The notes beneath the pieces were generated by a model. That model was given only the letters and a program-made list of their open reading frames with translations. It had not been told where the DNA came from and did not search any database. 64,000 nt of DNA. Origin: JBHGAV01 sp041946685. GTDB lineage: Bacteria > Acidobacteriota > Terriglobia > Bryobacterales > Bryobacteraceae. Shown in pieces: positions 49,869 through 58,896 of the stretch; the stretch's first letter is position 1, and each line of letters begins with the position of its first letter. The stretch covers positions 54,475 through 118,474 of the forward strand of contig JBHGAV010000002.1 of the NCBI GenBank assembly GCA_041946685.1. The letters run 5' to 3'. The translations under genes were made by a program, and so were the position numbers.

Positions 49869-52346
49869 ATGGGACCATTCGCTCAGGACCTACGCTACTC
49901 CATCCGGAACCTGCTCAACGCACGTGGATTCGCCGTTGTGGCCGTCCTTACCCTGGCCGCCGGCATCGGGGCCAACACGGCTATTTTCAGCATCATCGAC
50001 GCCGTCCTGCTGCGGCCGCTGCCTTACCGCGATCCCGGCCGCCTGGTCCGGCTTTATGAAACCGAAGCGGCGCCCGGCAAGTACCCCTTCACCGGGCCGG
50101 ACTACATCGACTGGAAGAACCAGAATAGGACTTTCGCCGACATGACCCTGTTCTTCTGGCCGAGGGACATGAACGTCAGCGGCAAGGGGCGGGCGGACCA
50201 TGTCCGGGGCGTCCCGACGGAAGCCAATTTCTTCTCCCTGCTCGGCGTCAATCCCGTACTGGGTCGCGCCTGGGCCCCGGGTGAGGATCAGCCGGGCAAG
50301 GATGATGTGGTGATCCTCGGCTACGCCCTCTGGCAAAGCCGCTTCGCCGGTGACCCGAGGGCCGTGGGGCAATCCCTCGAGTTGAATGCCCGGAAGCACA
50401 CCATCATCGGCGTGATGCCGGCCGGCTTCAACTTCCCCTTTCAGGCACAACTCTGGACGCCGCTGGATATGTCAGGCCGGGGCTTGGGCCAGCGCGGTTC
50501 GCATTCGTTCAACGCCATCGGCAGGCTGAAGCCCGGGGTCACGGTCCAGAAAGCGCAGGCCGACGTGGCGCTCATCGCCGCACGACTCGAAAAGACCTTT
50601 CCCGAGAGCAACCACAAAGTCGGAGCGGTGGTGGTCCCCCTGCAAGAGGACCTGATCGGGAAATCGCGCGAATCGCTGGTCATGATGCTTTCGGCCGTGG
50701 CGCTGGTGCTGCTGATCGCCTGCGCCAACATCGCCAACCTGCTGCTCTCCAGGGCGGTGGTCCGGCGGAAGGAAATGGCGATTCGCAGCGCCCTGGGCGC
50801 GTCGCGTCCCCGACTGCTGCGCCAACTGCTGACCGAGAGCCTGCTGCTTTCGCTGGTGGGCGGCGGATGCGGCCTGTTCCTGGGCTGGGGGCTGATCGCG
50901 TTGCTACCCAAGATCAAGAGCTTCACGCTTCCGGACTTCAATGCGATTGAGGTCAACGGGCCCGTGCTCGGGTTCACCTTCGGCCTGGCCGTGGTCACCG
51001 CCCTCGTGTTCGGCCTGGTTCCCGCAATCCAGACTTCACGATCCACCATGCACGACGAGTTGAAGGGCGGAGCCGGAAGCTCCGTCAGCCCGGGACGCCG
51101 GCGCCGGATCTCCAGCGATGTTCTCGTCACCGGGGAAATCGCGCTCTCGCTGGTTCTGCTGATCTCGGCTGGGCTTCTGCTCAAGGATTTCGCGCGGATC
51201 AGAAGCGCGGAGGTCGGAGTGCGCCCATCCGGCGTGTGGACGGGCGCACTTCAATTGCCAGAGGAAACGTACAAGAGGCCGCAGCAGAACGCCTTTGCGC
51301 AACGACTCCTGGAGGAGGCGCGGATGATTCCCGGGGTCGAGAGCGCCTCACTCAGCGACCGCCTGCCTCTCGAGGGCGGGAGCAACTACTATGTCCAGGT
51401 CCGCGGTCGGCCGACAGAGCGATTCAGCGGCCCGCTGGTGGAAAGTCACAGCGTGAGCCCCGATTACTTCCGCACAATGGACATTCCTGTGCTCAAGGGT
51501 CGTGTGCTAAATTCGGCCGACCTGCAACTCTCCATGGAGTTGGACGCGCGCCGGTGGCAGGCATATGAGGCCAACATCCGGCTGCCGGACGCCGAGACTA
51601 ACCAGATGATCTATGCCTGCGTGATCAATGAGGCCATGGCCCGCGACTTCTGGCCCGACCAGGATCCCCTGGGCCAGATGTTCTCGGGAGGAGGCGGAGG
51701 CTCCAGCGGCCCCTGGCGGCGGGTGGTCGGCGTGGTGGCAAACGTCCGGCAGCGGGGCCTGACCCAGCCGCCGCAGCCGGAAGCCTACGACGCGCTGTAC
51801 GGATCTCCCCGCCTCTTTCTGATTCTCCACACGTCCGTCCCGCCTGAGGCCGTGACCTCCGCCGCGCGCGCCGCCGTGGCCCGGATCGATTCCGGAGTGC
51901 CGCTGTTTCGCGTGCGGACTATGGACGATGTAGTGGCCGACAGCGCGAGGGGCCCCAGGTTCCTGAGCGCGCTGGTAGGCTCGTTCGCCGGGCTTGGGGC
52001 GTTGCTGGCCGCGATCGGCATCTATGGGCTGCTGTCCTACGTGGTTACGCAGCGCACGCGCGAAATCGGGATCCGCATGTCGCTCGGCGCGAGCCGGGCG
52101 CGCGTCCTCGCGGGCATCGTACGCGAGGGGATGCTGCTGGCGCTGGCCGGTCTCGTCCTGGGCATCGGTGGCGCGTTCGCCGCCGGACGCGTGATGGAGA
52201 GCTTGCTCCACGAGGTCAAGTCGCGCGATCCCGCCGTCTACGCCGCCACAGCCGCCCTGCTGACGCTCGTCACGCTGCTGGCGTGCTGCATCCCCGCCCG
52301 CCGCGCCTCGCGGCTGGACCCTGTGCGCGCGCTCCGGCACGAGTAG
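49869..52346 (+). CDS. ADOP-type duplicated ABC permease (MacB/FtsX family)
   Basis: The 825-residue protein has two MacB_PCD/FtsX units in tandem. It starts with DLRYSIRNLLNARGFAVVAV and TLAAGIGANTAIFSIIDAVL, the ADOP hallmark. The first permease end (about 275-430) has VLLIACANIANLLLSRAV and RRKEMAIRSALGASRPRLLRQ; the second (about 690-825) has IGIYGLLSYVVTQRTREIGIRM and LGASRARVLAGIVREGMLLA, ending ARRASRLDPVRALRHE. No ATPase gene is adjacent, the reason the family is called orphan. The substrate is unknown. GAGG before the ATG at 49869 sets the start. Confidence 0.93.
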   Translation: MGPFAQDLRYSIRNLLNARGFAVVAVLTLAAGIGANTAIFSIIDAVLLRPLPYRDPGRLVRLYETEAAPGKYPFTGPDYIDWKNQNRTFADMTLFFWPRDMNVSGKGRADHVRGVPTEANFFSLLGVNPVLGRAWAPGEDQPGKDDVVILGYALWQSRFAGDPRAVGQSLELNARKHTIIGVMPAGFNFPFQAQLWTPLDMSGRGLGQRGSHSFNAIGRLKPGVTVQKAQADVALIAARLEKTFPESNHKVGAVVVPLQEDLIGKSRESLVMMLSAVALVLLIACANIANLLLSRAVVRRKEMAIRSALGASRPRLLRQLLTESLLLSLVGGGCGLFLGWGLIALLPKIKSFTLPDFNAIEVNGPVLGFTFGLAVVTALVFGLVPAIQTSRSTMHDELKGGAGSSVSPGRRRRISSDVLVTGEIALSLVLLISAGLLLKDFARIRSAEVGVRPSGVWTGALQLPEETYKRPQQNAFAQRLLEEARMIPGVESASLSDRLPLEGGSNYYVQVRGRPTERFSGPLVESHSVSPDYFRTMDIPVLKGRVLNSADLQLSMELDARRWQAYEANIRLPDAETNQMIYACVINEAMARDFWPDQDPLGQMFSGGGGGSSGPWRRVVGVVANVRQRGLTQPPQPEAYDALYGSPRLFLILHTSVPPEAVTSAARAAVARIDSGVPLFRVRTMDDVVADSARGPRFLSALVGSFAGLGALLAAIGIYGLLSYVVTQRTREIGIRMSLGASRARVLAGIVREGMLLALAGLVLGIGGAFAAGRVMESLLHEVKSRDPAVYAATAALLTLVTLLACCIPARRASRLDPVRALRHE

Positions 52347-52371
52347 AAGGCCCCGGCTTGCGTCCACCTCG

Positions 52372-52377
52372 TACAAT
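52372..52377 (+). promoter_or_regulatory. -10 box for plsC
   Basis: TACAAT ends nine bases before the GTG at 52387, so the leader would be about two or three bases. No ribosome binding site is present. Confidence 0.45.
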
Positions 52378-52386
52378 GGTTTCTCT

Positions 52387-53094
52387 GTGGACAGAATACG
52401 GGCCTACCTGCTCATCGACCCGCTGATCCTGGTTGCGACCATCGTCATGGGCACGCTTTCCATGCTCGTGTCGCTGTTTGATCGGAGCGGCAATGCGGCG
52501 CACGGGGTCGCACGGCTCTGGTCGCGCATCCTGATTCTGGTGAGCGGCATGAGGGTGCAGGTGGAAGGTTTGGAGAATGTTCCCTCCGGCGGCGGCTGCG
52601 TCATCGCTTCAAACCACTTGAGCCTCATGGACACCCCGCTGGTGTTGGCCCACCTTCCCCTCCAGTTCCGGTTCCTGGCAAAAAGGGGACTCTTCAGAGT
52701 CCCCTTCATCGGCGGCCACCTGCGGCGCGCGGGGCACATCTCGATTCCCCGCGAGGACGCCCGCGGCTCTCTCAAGGCGATGTCGGAGGCGGCGCGCATT
52801 ATTCGGGAGCGCGGGGTCTCAGCCTTGGTCTTTCCGGAGGGGGGCCGTTCGGAGGGCCAGTTGCAGCCGTTCAAGGAGGGCGCCGCCTACATCGCCATCA
52901 AGGCCGGCGTCCCGATCGTGCCCGTGGGCATCAGCGGCACCCGCAAGGTGCTTCCCATGGGCTCACTGCTCGCCCGGCCGGGCAAGGTGGCCCTGCGGGT
53001 CGGCCAGCCCATACCCACGACCGGCATGGGCTTGCAGGATCGAACCCGCCTGACGGCCCAAATCCGCTCGGCGGTTCTCGAACTCGTAAAATGA
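52387..53094 (+). CDS. plsC: 1-acyl-sn-glycerol-3-phosphate acyltransferase
   Basis: The 235-residue membrane-associated enzyme makes phosphatidic acid from lysophosphatidic acid. An N-terminal hydrophobic helix (about 8-30) precedes the acyltransferase motifs: I NHLSLMD at 76-82 with H77 and D82, II FRFLAKRGLFRVPFIG, III FPEGGRS at 149-155, IV VPIVPVGI. Length is normal. The start is GTG. It stands between the permease and a DUF2103-like gene on the same strand. Confidence 0.92.
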   Translation: MDRIRAYLLIDPLILVATIVMGTLSMLVSLFDRSGNAAHGVARLWSRILILVSGMRVQVEGLENVPSGGGCVIASNHLSLMDTPLVLAHLPLQFRFLAKRGLFRVPFIGGHLRRAGHISIPREDARGSLKAMSEAARIIRERGVSALVFPEGGRSEGQLQPFKEGAAYIAIKAGVPIVPVGISGTRKVLPMGSLLARPGKVALRVGQPIPTTGMGLQDRTRLTAQIRSAVLELVK

Positions 53095-53185
53095 TTTAGG
53101 GGGATGCCCGGGATGGAAGAGGTTCCGGGCGGCCCAGCAGGGGAGCAGGCGATTCCCGCAAATTGTAGTGCTGTCTCTCTCAGTC

Positions 53186-53479
53186 ATGCGTCTGCGCGCC
53201 GCACAAGGGAAGCTCAAGGTCGAACACAGCATCATTGACGGCGTTCGCGATCTTCTCGAGCGGCTGCTGGCGGAAAACCGCGAGATACGCGCCGTGGTGC
53301 CCGGCGTCATCCGGCCTGTGCGGGACGCGCGGGGTCCGGTCAAGGTCCGGGTGACGGTCCCCACGGTCAACGGCTGGAAGGCCATTGCGCTGAGCGCCGG
53401 TGCCCGCCAGGAGCTGTTCATCAGCACCACCCTCGGCCGCGAGCAGATCGAGGCGGCTTTGACCCGCGCGCTACAATGA
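53186..53479 (+). CDS. DUF2103-like small protein
   Basis: The 97-residue protein contains KLKVEHSIIDGVRDLLERLL, IRAVVPGVIRP and WKAIALSAGARQELFISTTL, a pattern I associate with DUF2103, a small predicted metal-binding family known in cyanobacteria and others. Function unknown. I chose the ATG at 53186; an in-frame GTG at 53168 adds six residues. The spacing to the next gene is 24 bases. Confidence 0.6.
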   Translation: MRLRAAQGKLKVEHSIIDGVRDLLERLLAENREIRAVVPGVIRPVRDARGPVKVRVTVPTVNGWKAIALSAGARQELFISTTLGREQIEAALTRALQ

Positions 53480-53503
53480 TCCCTTTGGCCTCGGGCCTAT
53501 TCT

Positions 53504-54733
53504 GTGCCGACCACCAAGCCGATCGCCAAGTCCTCCCCTGATCAGCACCTGCCTGCGCTGACCGGCCTGCGCTTCTATTTGGCGCTCTGGGTCGTGATTC
53601 ATCACCTCAGCGGCGGCGCCCGCATGCTTGAGCCTTGGGTTCGAAGCCTGCCGGACCCCGTTCAAACCTTCCTGCGGAGCGGCTTCTGGGCCGTGGGCAC
53701 TTTCTTCATCTTGTCGGGTTTCGTTCTGGCCCGAGGCTACGCGGACAGCCGCTGGAATCGCATGAGCTTGCTGCGTTACGGCGCGGCCCGCATGGCTCGC
53801 ATCTATCCTGTGTACGGGGTGAGCCTGCTCGTCATAGCCCCGTTCGCCTATGCGGATCTGTTCTTGCGGGAACCTTCTCCCGCGCTCGACGCCAAGGTCG
53901 GGCTGATCGCGAACTACATACTCGTCTTGCAGGGTTGGACGGGGACATTGCCCTTCCACTGGAACACGCCTGCCTGGTCGCTTTCCTGCGAGTTGTTTTT
54001 CTACCTGTGTTTCCCCCTCCTCTTGCTGGTTGTGCGCTGCTCCAGTTGGCGCCGGTCCCTGGCCGCGGCGGTTGTGGCGCTGGCGCTTCCTCTCGTGTGT
54101 CACATTGGCGGACTCCCCGACAATTGGAAGCCCCTGTCGCACCTGGGGGACTTCCTGCTGGGGATCGCCACGGCCGGAGGCTACGACGCCCTGGTCAAAG
54201 CTCGCCCTCGCCTTGTGGAACGCGGATACTGGCTCTACCTGCCCGCTTCGGCGATCTTCATCGTGCTGGTATCGGAGGCCCGGCTCGTGGAGCGCAGGGT
54301 CCAGCTCGACACCCTACTGCGTCCGCTAAATGCCCTGCTCCTGGTTGGACTGGCACTGGGAGGCGGCGCCGTGGCTCGCTTGTTCTCGAATTCCGCCGCC
54401 GTGCTCCTGGGCAAGGCCAGCTACGCTCTCTACATCCTTCACGTTCCGCTGTTGTGGTGGTACAAGCGCTCACCGGTGTTCCGAGCCGCGGCTCCCTCGC
54501 CGGTGGGGGCTTCCTTGATTTTCATCGCCGGGGCGGTTCTGTTATCCGTGGTGGTCTTCAAGGGCGTCGAAGAGCCGGCCAATCGTTACTTTCGAAGGGC
54601 GCTTGTTAGCTGGCTGACCCCATTGGTGGAGAATGGAGGCCGATGGTGCGCCTCCCATTCCCACTCCTGGTGGTGTTTCGGTGGCTGGCATCCCCGCCAT
54701 TATTCCGGATCGCGAGGCGGCCAGCGCGAGTGA
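53504..54733 (+). CDS. Acyltransferase 3 (OafA/YrhL) membrane protein
   Basis: The 409-residue protein has about ten membrane helices and starts with LPALTGLRFYLALWVVIHHL, the family signature in which the RxxA and HH residues sit in the first helix. FILSGFVLARGYADSRW, RMARIYPVYGVSLL and WSLSCELFFYLCFPLLL are further conserved parts, and KASYALYILHVPLLWW closes the core. Members move acetyl or other acyl groups onto surface sugars or lipids. The start is GTG. Confidence 0.9.
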   Translation: MPTTKPIAKSSPDQHLPALTGLRFYLALWVVIHHLSGGARMLEPWVRSLPDPVQTFLRSGFWAVGTFFILSGFVLARGYADSRWNRMSLLRYGAARMARIYPVYGVSLLVIAPFAYADLFLREPSPALDAKVGLIANYILVLQGWTGTLPFHWNTPAWSLSCELFFYLCFPLLLLVVRCSSWRRSLAAAVVALALPLVCHIGGLPDNWKPLSHLGDFLLGIATAGGYDALVKARPRLVERGYWLYLPASAIFIVLVSEARLVERRVQLDTLLRPLNALLLVGLALGGGAVARLFSNSAAVLLGKASYALYILHVPLLWWYKRSPVFRAAAPSPVGASLIFIAGAVLLSVVVFKGVEEPANRYFRRALVSWLTPLVENGGRWCASHSHSWWCFGGWHPRHYSGSRGGQRE

Positions 54734-54815
54734 AGCGCGGGCGCCTCCGCCCGATTACAGCGCTACCGTAAGGTTCAACCTGAACACGTACCAGCCCGGG
54801 CGGCCCAATAGGAGT

Positions 54816-55988
54816 TCAATTCCGCAGAAACATCGCCAGCTTCTCCATGGCGTCTTCCAAAATCCCGCGCTCGGCGGCGTAGCAGAGCCGGACCGAGCCT
54901 TCGCCACCCGCACCGAACGCCACGCCGGGAGCCAGCCCGACCTTTGTCTCCACGAGCAGCCTGCGGCAGAACTCGAACGAGTCCGTCAGCCCCTCGATCT
55001 TTGGGAACAGGTAGAACGCCCCGTCGGGCTTGGGCACGGCGACGCGCGGCATAACGCTTAGCGCATCCCTCACAAAGTCGCGGTTCGACTTGAGTCGCTC
55101 GACCATCCCGGCGAGTTCCGGCTCTCCCTGGGCGAGCGCCGCTTCGGCGGCCTTCTGCGTGAAACCCGCCGGGCAGGACACCATGAACTCGTTTAGCTCA
55201 GTAACCTTCGCCGCCAGATCCGGCCGCGCCACCAGCCAGCCCACCCGCCACCCCGTCATGCAATAGGCCTTGGAGAACGACTGGACCACCACCACCGCAT
55301 CCTCCCGCGTCGCCTGCCGTAGGATGGACGGAGCCGGCTGACCCGGCTCGCTGCCCTCGTAATAGAGCCGCTCGTACACTTCGTCCGCCATCAGCCACAA
55401 CCGGTGTTGCCGGCAGAAGTCGAGCAACTGCCTCTGCTCGTCCTCACTCGCCACCCAGCCCAGCGGGTTGGAGGGCGAGGTGTACAGCAGCATCCGCGTG
55501 CGAGGGGTGGCGGCCTGTTCGAGCGCCCTGAAGTCAATTCCGTACCGTCCGTCCCGCAGCGGATGCGCGATCTCCACCGGGACGGCATTCGCCATTGTTA
55601 CGATGGCGCTGCCGTTGGGCCAGGCGGGAGTGAGGACCAGGGCCTCGTCGCCAGGGTCGAGCAGGGCGCGGATGGCCACGCTCAGCGCCTGCACGCCGCT
55701 GGCCGTGATCACGATTTCGCGCGCGGGATCGAGGTCCACGCCATGGAGCTTGCGGTAGTGCTCCGCCAGCGCCCTGCGCAGGGACGGCATCCCGGCGTTC
55801 TCGGTGTAGTAGGTGTAGCCATCGGCCAGCGCCCTGGTGGCCGCCTGCTTGATGAAGTCCGGGGTGGGCATGTCCGATTCGCCGAAGTACAGCCGCAACA
55901 CCCCCTCCATGGACATAGCGATGTGGGCCAGTTCCCGGATGCGCGACCGCGGCACCCGCCGCGCGGAAGGGGAGATTTGAGGAGACAT
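54816..55988 (-). CDS. Class I/II pyridoxal-phosphate aminotransferase
   Basis: The 390-residue protein is an aspartate aminotransferase-fold enzyme. Key residues are N174 (SPSNPLGW), D202 (MADEVYERL), the PLP lysine K240 (SFSKAYCMTGWRVGW) and the C-terminal substrate-carboxylate Arg (VRLCYA). It is of the PLP class Ib type; the amino donor cannot be assigned. I chose the ATG at 55988; a TTG three codons earlier is an alternative. It stands alone. Confidence 0.92.
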   Translation of the reverse strand: MSPQISPSARRVPRSRIRELAHIAMSMEGVLRLYFGESDMPTPDFIKQAATRALADGYTYYTENAGMPSLRRALAEHYRKLHGVDLDPAREIVITASGVQALSVAIRALLDPGDEALVLTPAWPNGSAIVTMANAVPVEIAHPLRDGRYGIDFRALEQAATPRTRMLLYTSPSNPLGWVASEDEQRQLLDFCRQHRLWLMADEVYERLYYEGSEPGQPAPSILRQATREDAVVVVQSFSKAYCMTGWRVGWLVARPDLAAKVTELNEFMVSCPAGFTQKAAEAALAQGEPELAGMVERLKSNRDFVRDALSVMPRVAVPKPDGAFYLFPKIEGLTDSFEFCRRLLVETKVGLAPGVAFGAGGEGSVRLCYAAERGILEDAMEKLAMFLRN

Positions 55989-56048
55989 GTTGTGCAAGAC
56001 GATACCGCTCTAAATCGTAGCATCTAGGCCTGAAGCCTCCGGGCACTC

Positions 56049-56054
56049 TACAAT
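56049..56054 (+). promoter_or_regulatory. -10 box of the leaderless antitoxin gene
   Basis: TACAAT ends six bases before the ATG at 56061, so the transcript probably begins at the start codon. Confidence 0.5.
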
Positions 56055-56060
56055 GGGGGC

Positions 56061-56294
56061 ATGAAGTCGGATCCAGGGGAAATCCTCAAGGCGGCGCTCT
56101 CGCTGCCCGCCGGCGCCCGGGCAGCCCTTGCCGACTCCCTTCTTGACAGTCTCGACACTGAGGTGGACGAGGCGGCGGCACGGGAGTGGAGCGTTGAGAT
56201 CAGACGGCGCCTCGCCGAACTGGATTCGGGGAGTGTGGAGAGCGTTCCCTGGTCCGAAGTGCGGGCACGTTTGGAGCTGCGACACCGCTCATGA
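56061..56294 (+). CDS. Addiction-module antitoxin (TIGR02574-like)
   Basis: The 77-residue helical protein (ILKAALSLPAGARAALADSL, LLDSLDTEVD, RRLAELDSGSVESVPWSEV) matches the small addiction-module component family paired with RelE/ParE toxins. The stop overlaps the toxin ATG by four bases. No DNA-binding domain is obvious at this length. The promoter box at 56049 suggests a leaderless transcript. Confidence 0.82.
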   Translation: MKSDPGEILKAALSLPAGARAALADSLLDSLDTEVDEAAAREWSVEIRRRLAELDSGSVESVPWSEVRARLELRHRS

Positions 56295-56620
56295 GCAGGC
56301 TCCCGGTCTTCTTCCATCCGGAAGCGGTGGAAGAAGTAGAAGCCGCTGTCCGCTGGTATGGGGACAGAAGCACAGCAGCCGCCAGCCGGCTCGTCCAGGA
56401 GCTTACGCAGACTATTGATCGGATCGCCGAAGCACCCGAGCGCTGGATGCTTTTCGAGAGCGGAACGAGGCGGTTCGCTTTGCGGAGGTTTCCTTTCTTC
56501 GTGGTCTACCGCGTGTCCGGCACGGTGATTGAGGTTCTCGCGGTTGCCCACGCCAGGCGCCGCCCGGGCTATTGGCGGAAAAGGACGGAGGGGGAGCCTG
56601 ACCGTGAAATGACGGGGTGA
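56291..56620 (+). CDS. RelE/ParE-family toxin
   Basis: The 109-residue protein has the ParE/RelE core: FFHPEAVEEVEAAVRWYGDR, FVQELTQTIDRIAEAPERW with a one-residue difference, RRFPFFVVYRVSGTVIEVLAVAHARRRPGYW. The last segment is the usual C-terminal basic strand. By family it inhibits translation by mRNA cleavage or poisons gyrase. Translation is coupled to the antitoxin. Confidence 0.87.
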   Translation: MSRLPVFFHPEAVEEVEAAVRWYGDRSTAAASRLVQELTQTIDRIAEAPERWMLFESGTRRFALRRFPFFVVYRVSGTVIEVLAVAHARRRPGYWRKRTEGEPDREMTG

Positions 56621-56653
56621 GAATGAACGCTTCTCAGGCTTGAGGCTTGACTA

Positions 56654-57430
56654 TCACCCGACTCCCTGCCTGAGCGGAGCCCTGAGGTATTCCCAAAGTG
56701 GACGGCCTTTTGTCGCTATTCCCGCCAGGCGGCGGAGGGTAATGGTGTGATGCGCCAGCCCGAAGGACACCACGCGAATAATGTCAGGCTGGCGCTCCCG
56801 CGTGACTTCATCGACATGGGCGAACTGCACGGTTCGTTCGTAGTCGTTCGTGCCATATATGACGCCGAGCACCTCGGTAGTACCGACACGTACAAGGGGT
56901 GCCCCGCTGAGGCCCGGGGGCGTGGGCATATCTAATTCGTAGGAAAGAACCTCACCATCTAACGGGTGAGTGAATCGCAGGTCCCGTGTCACATAGCCCT
57001 GCAGGAATTGAGGCTGGAATCGCAAAACGAGTCCGCCAGTGGACCCTCGAGTCACTTCTGTCTGCGCATGTCCCACAGCAAAGACGGCGGTGCCGGCTGG
57101 CACACCGTGCGAAGCCAAACGCAGCATCGGCTTAGGACTCCAACTCAAGTTCGCCGTCGCAAGATCCGCCTGGCTGGCTGTGTCCCGGCTGATGTTCTTC
57201 AGTGGCACTACAGACACTTCGCCACTCTCCTTCTGAAGGACCGCGGCATACATGCAGCCGGCAGGAATCTCGTCCCTCACACAGTGCCAGCAGGTGACAA
57301 GCAGTCCAGCCGCCATGAGGAAGCCTGTTCCGCAGAACCGCTCGGGATCGAACAGGCCTGGGGATGTTTGGCGGACCACGACTATCGCCGCTATGTGACC
57401 CGTGATCCGAATGCCACTGAGCGAGCCCAC
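56654..57430 (-). CDS. Trypsin-like serine protease, no signal peptide
   Basis: The 258-residue protein has a chymotrypsin-fold triad: H49 (LLVTCWHCV), D89 (ASQADLATANL) and S175 (PPGLSGAPLV), with a VIYGTND strand after the Ser. The N-terminus (SLSGIRITGHIAAIVVVRQT) has no signal peptide, and cysteines are few. The start GTG at 57430 is supported by TAAACT seven bases upstream; the frame is open further but runs into purF. Such cytosolic proteases occur in bacterial conflict systems, usually joined to other domains. The base composition is less GC-rich than around it, hinting at transfer. Confidence 0.75.
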   Translation of the reverse strand: MGSLSGIRITGHIAAIVVVRQTSPGLFDPERFCGTGFLMAAGLLVTCWHCVRDEIPAGCMYAAVLQKESGEVSVVPLKNISRDTASQADLATANLSWSPKPMLRLASHGVPAGTAVFAVGHAQTEVTRGSTGGLVLRFQPQFLQGYVTRDLRFTHPLDGEVLSYELDMPTPPGLSGAPLVRVGTTEVLGVIYGTNDYERTVQFAHVDEVTRERQPDIIRVVSFGLAHHTITLRRLAGIATKGRPLWEYLRAPLRQGVG

Positions 57431-57437
57431 ACTGCAC

Positions 57438-57443
57438 AGTTTA
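57438..57443 (-). promoter_or_regulatory. -10-like box for the protease gene
   Basis: TAAACT on the minus strand ends seven bases before the GTG at 57430. Confidence 0.3.
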
Positions 57444-57476
57444 GCTTCACCTGACAGCCGAAGGGTGCTACGTGGG

Positions 57477-58892
57477 TCAGTATCGCTTCGGTTTGCTGGC
57501 CAGCAGGTCGTCGATGTGGACCAGCTCGGTGGGATAGACGCCCGTGTAGCAGGCGTAGCAGTATTCGTACTTGTCGTCGGCGACCGATTCCCGCAGCGCC
57601 TCAATCGGCAGGTAGCCGAGCGAGTCGGCCTCCACGAAACGCCGGATCCCTTCCACCGAGCTGTTGGCGGCGATCAGTTCCCGCTTGGTCGGCGTGTCCA
57701 CACCGTAGTAGCAGGGCGAAATGGTCGGCGGACAGGAAATCCGCAGGTGCACCTCGCGCGCCCCCGCGCTGCGCACCATGCGCACGATCTTCCGGCTGGT
57801 TGTCCCCCGCACAATGGAATCGTCCACCAGGACCACCCGCTTGCCCTCCAGCAGCCGGCGCACCGGGTTGAGCTTCAGCTTCACGCCGAAGTCCCGGATG
57901 GCCTGCGAAGGCTCGATGAAGGTACGGCCCACATAGTGGTTGCGGATCAGCGCGTGCCGGAACGGAATCCCTGATTCCTCCGCGTAGCCGATCGCCGCCG
58001 CAACCCCGGAATCCGGCACGGGCACGACAACGTCCGCCTCGGCCGGACATTCGCGGGCCAGCAGCCGCCCTAGCATCTCGCGCGATTCGGACACCGAACG
58101 CCCGAACACATAAGAATCCGGCCGCGAAAAATAGACGTGCTCGAAGACGCAGTAGGCGCGCGAGCTCTCGGGGGCGAACCGCTCCCGCGTCAAACCCTCC
58201 GGGCCTGCGATCACCATTTCGCCCGGCGCCACGTCGTCCAGGTAGACCGCGCCAATCAGGTCAAAGGCGCAGGTCTCCGAGGCGAATACGTAGGATTTCT
58301 TGCCGCCGGACAGCTCCATCTGCCCCATGGCCATCGGCCGGAAGCCGTGCGGATCCCGCGCCACGATCACGCGGTCCTCGGCCAAGAACACCAGAGAAAA
58401 CGCGCCCTCCAGTTGCAGCAGCGCTTCCCGCAGCGCTCCCGCCATGGTGCGCTCCCGGGAGCAGGCCACGAGGTGAAGAATCACCTCCGTGTCGCTCGAC
58501 GACTGGAAGATCGACCCCTGGCGCTCCAGCTCTCGTCTCAGCTCGGCGGCGTTGATGATATTGCCGTTGTGCGCGACCGCGATGCGGCCCTTGTTGCAAG
58601 CCACCGAAAACGGCTGCGCGTTGGTCAGCACCGTGTCGCCGGCCGTCGAGTACCGCGTATGCCCGATGGCCTGGTGCCCCTGCAACGCCCCGAGCACCGC
58701 CGGCGTGAAGATGTCCGCCACGTGCCCCATGTCCTTGTGGCAACGGATCTGGGCGCCGTCGCTCGAGGCGATTCCGGCGCTCTCCTGCCCCCTATGCTGC
58801 AGGGCGTACAGTCCAAGATAAGTGAGGTTCGCCGCCTCCGGATGCGCGCAGATGGCGAACACGCCGCATTCTTCGTGGAACTTGTCGAGCAT
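57477..58892 (-). CDS. purF: Amidophosphoribosyltransferase
   Basis: The 471-residue enzyme makes phosphoribosylamine from PRPP and glutamine, the first committed step of purine synthesis. The catalytic cysteine is C9 in EECGVFAI, so an eight-residue propeptide is removed, as in the Bacillus type. The PRPP loop is RVVLVDDSIVRGTT. Cysteine pairs in the C-terminal half (SCPPTISPCYYG, YCYACYTGVYP) fit the [4Fe-4S] cluster of that type. It is the last gene of purQ-purL-purF, four bases after purL. Confidence 0.97.
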   Translation of the reverse strand: MLDKFHEECGVFAICAHPEAANLTYLGLYALQHRGQESAGIASSDGAQIRCHKDMGHVADIFTPAVLGALQGHQAIGHTRYSTAGDTVLTNAQPFSVACNKGRIAVAHNGNIINAAELRRELERQGSIFQSSSDTEVILHLVACSRERTMAGALREALLQLEGAFSLVFLAEDRVIVARDPHGFRPMAMGQMELSGGKKSYVFASETCAFDLIGAVYLDDVAPGEMVIAGPEGLTRERFAPESSRAYCVFEHVYFSRPDSYVFGRSVSESREMLGRLLARECPAEADVVVPVPDSGVAAAIGYAEESGIPFRHALIRNHYVGRTFIEPSQAIRDFGVKLKLNPVRRLLEGKRVVLVDDSIVRGTTSRKIVRMVRSAGAREVHLRISCPPTISPCYYGVDTPTKRELIAANSSVEGIRRFVEADSLGYLPIEALRESVADDKYEYCYACYTGVYPTELVHIDDLLASKPKRY

Positions 58893-58896
58893 GGCC

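Noticed and set aside
57431..57604. Extended N-terminus of the trypsin-like protease
   Set aside because: It would overlap the 3' end of purF in another frame and is Ser/Thr/Arg-rich shadow sequence; the GTG at 57430 has its own -10-like box.
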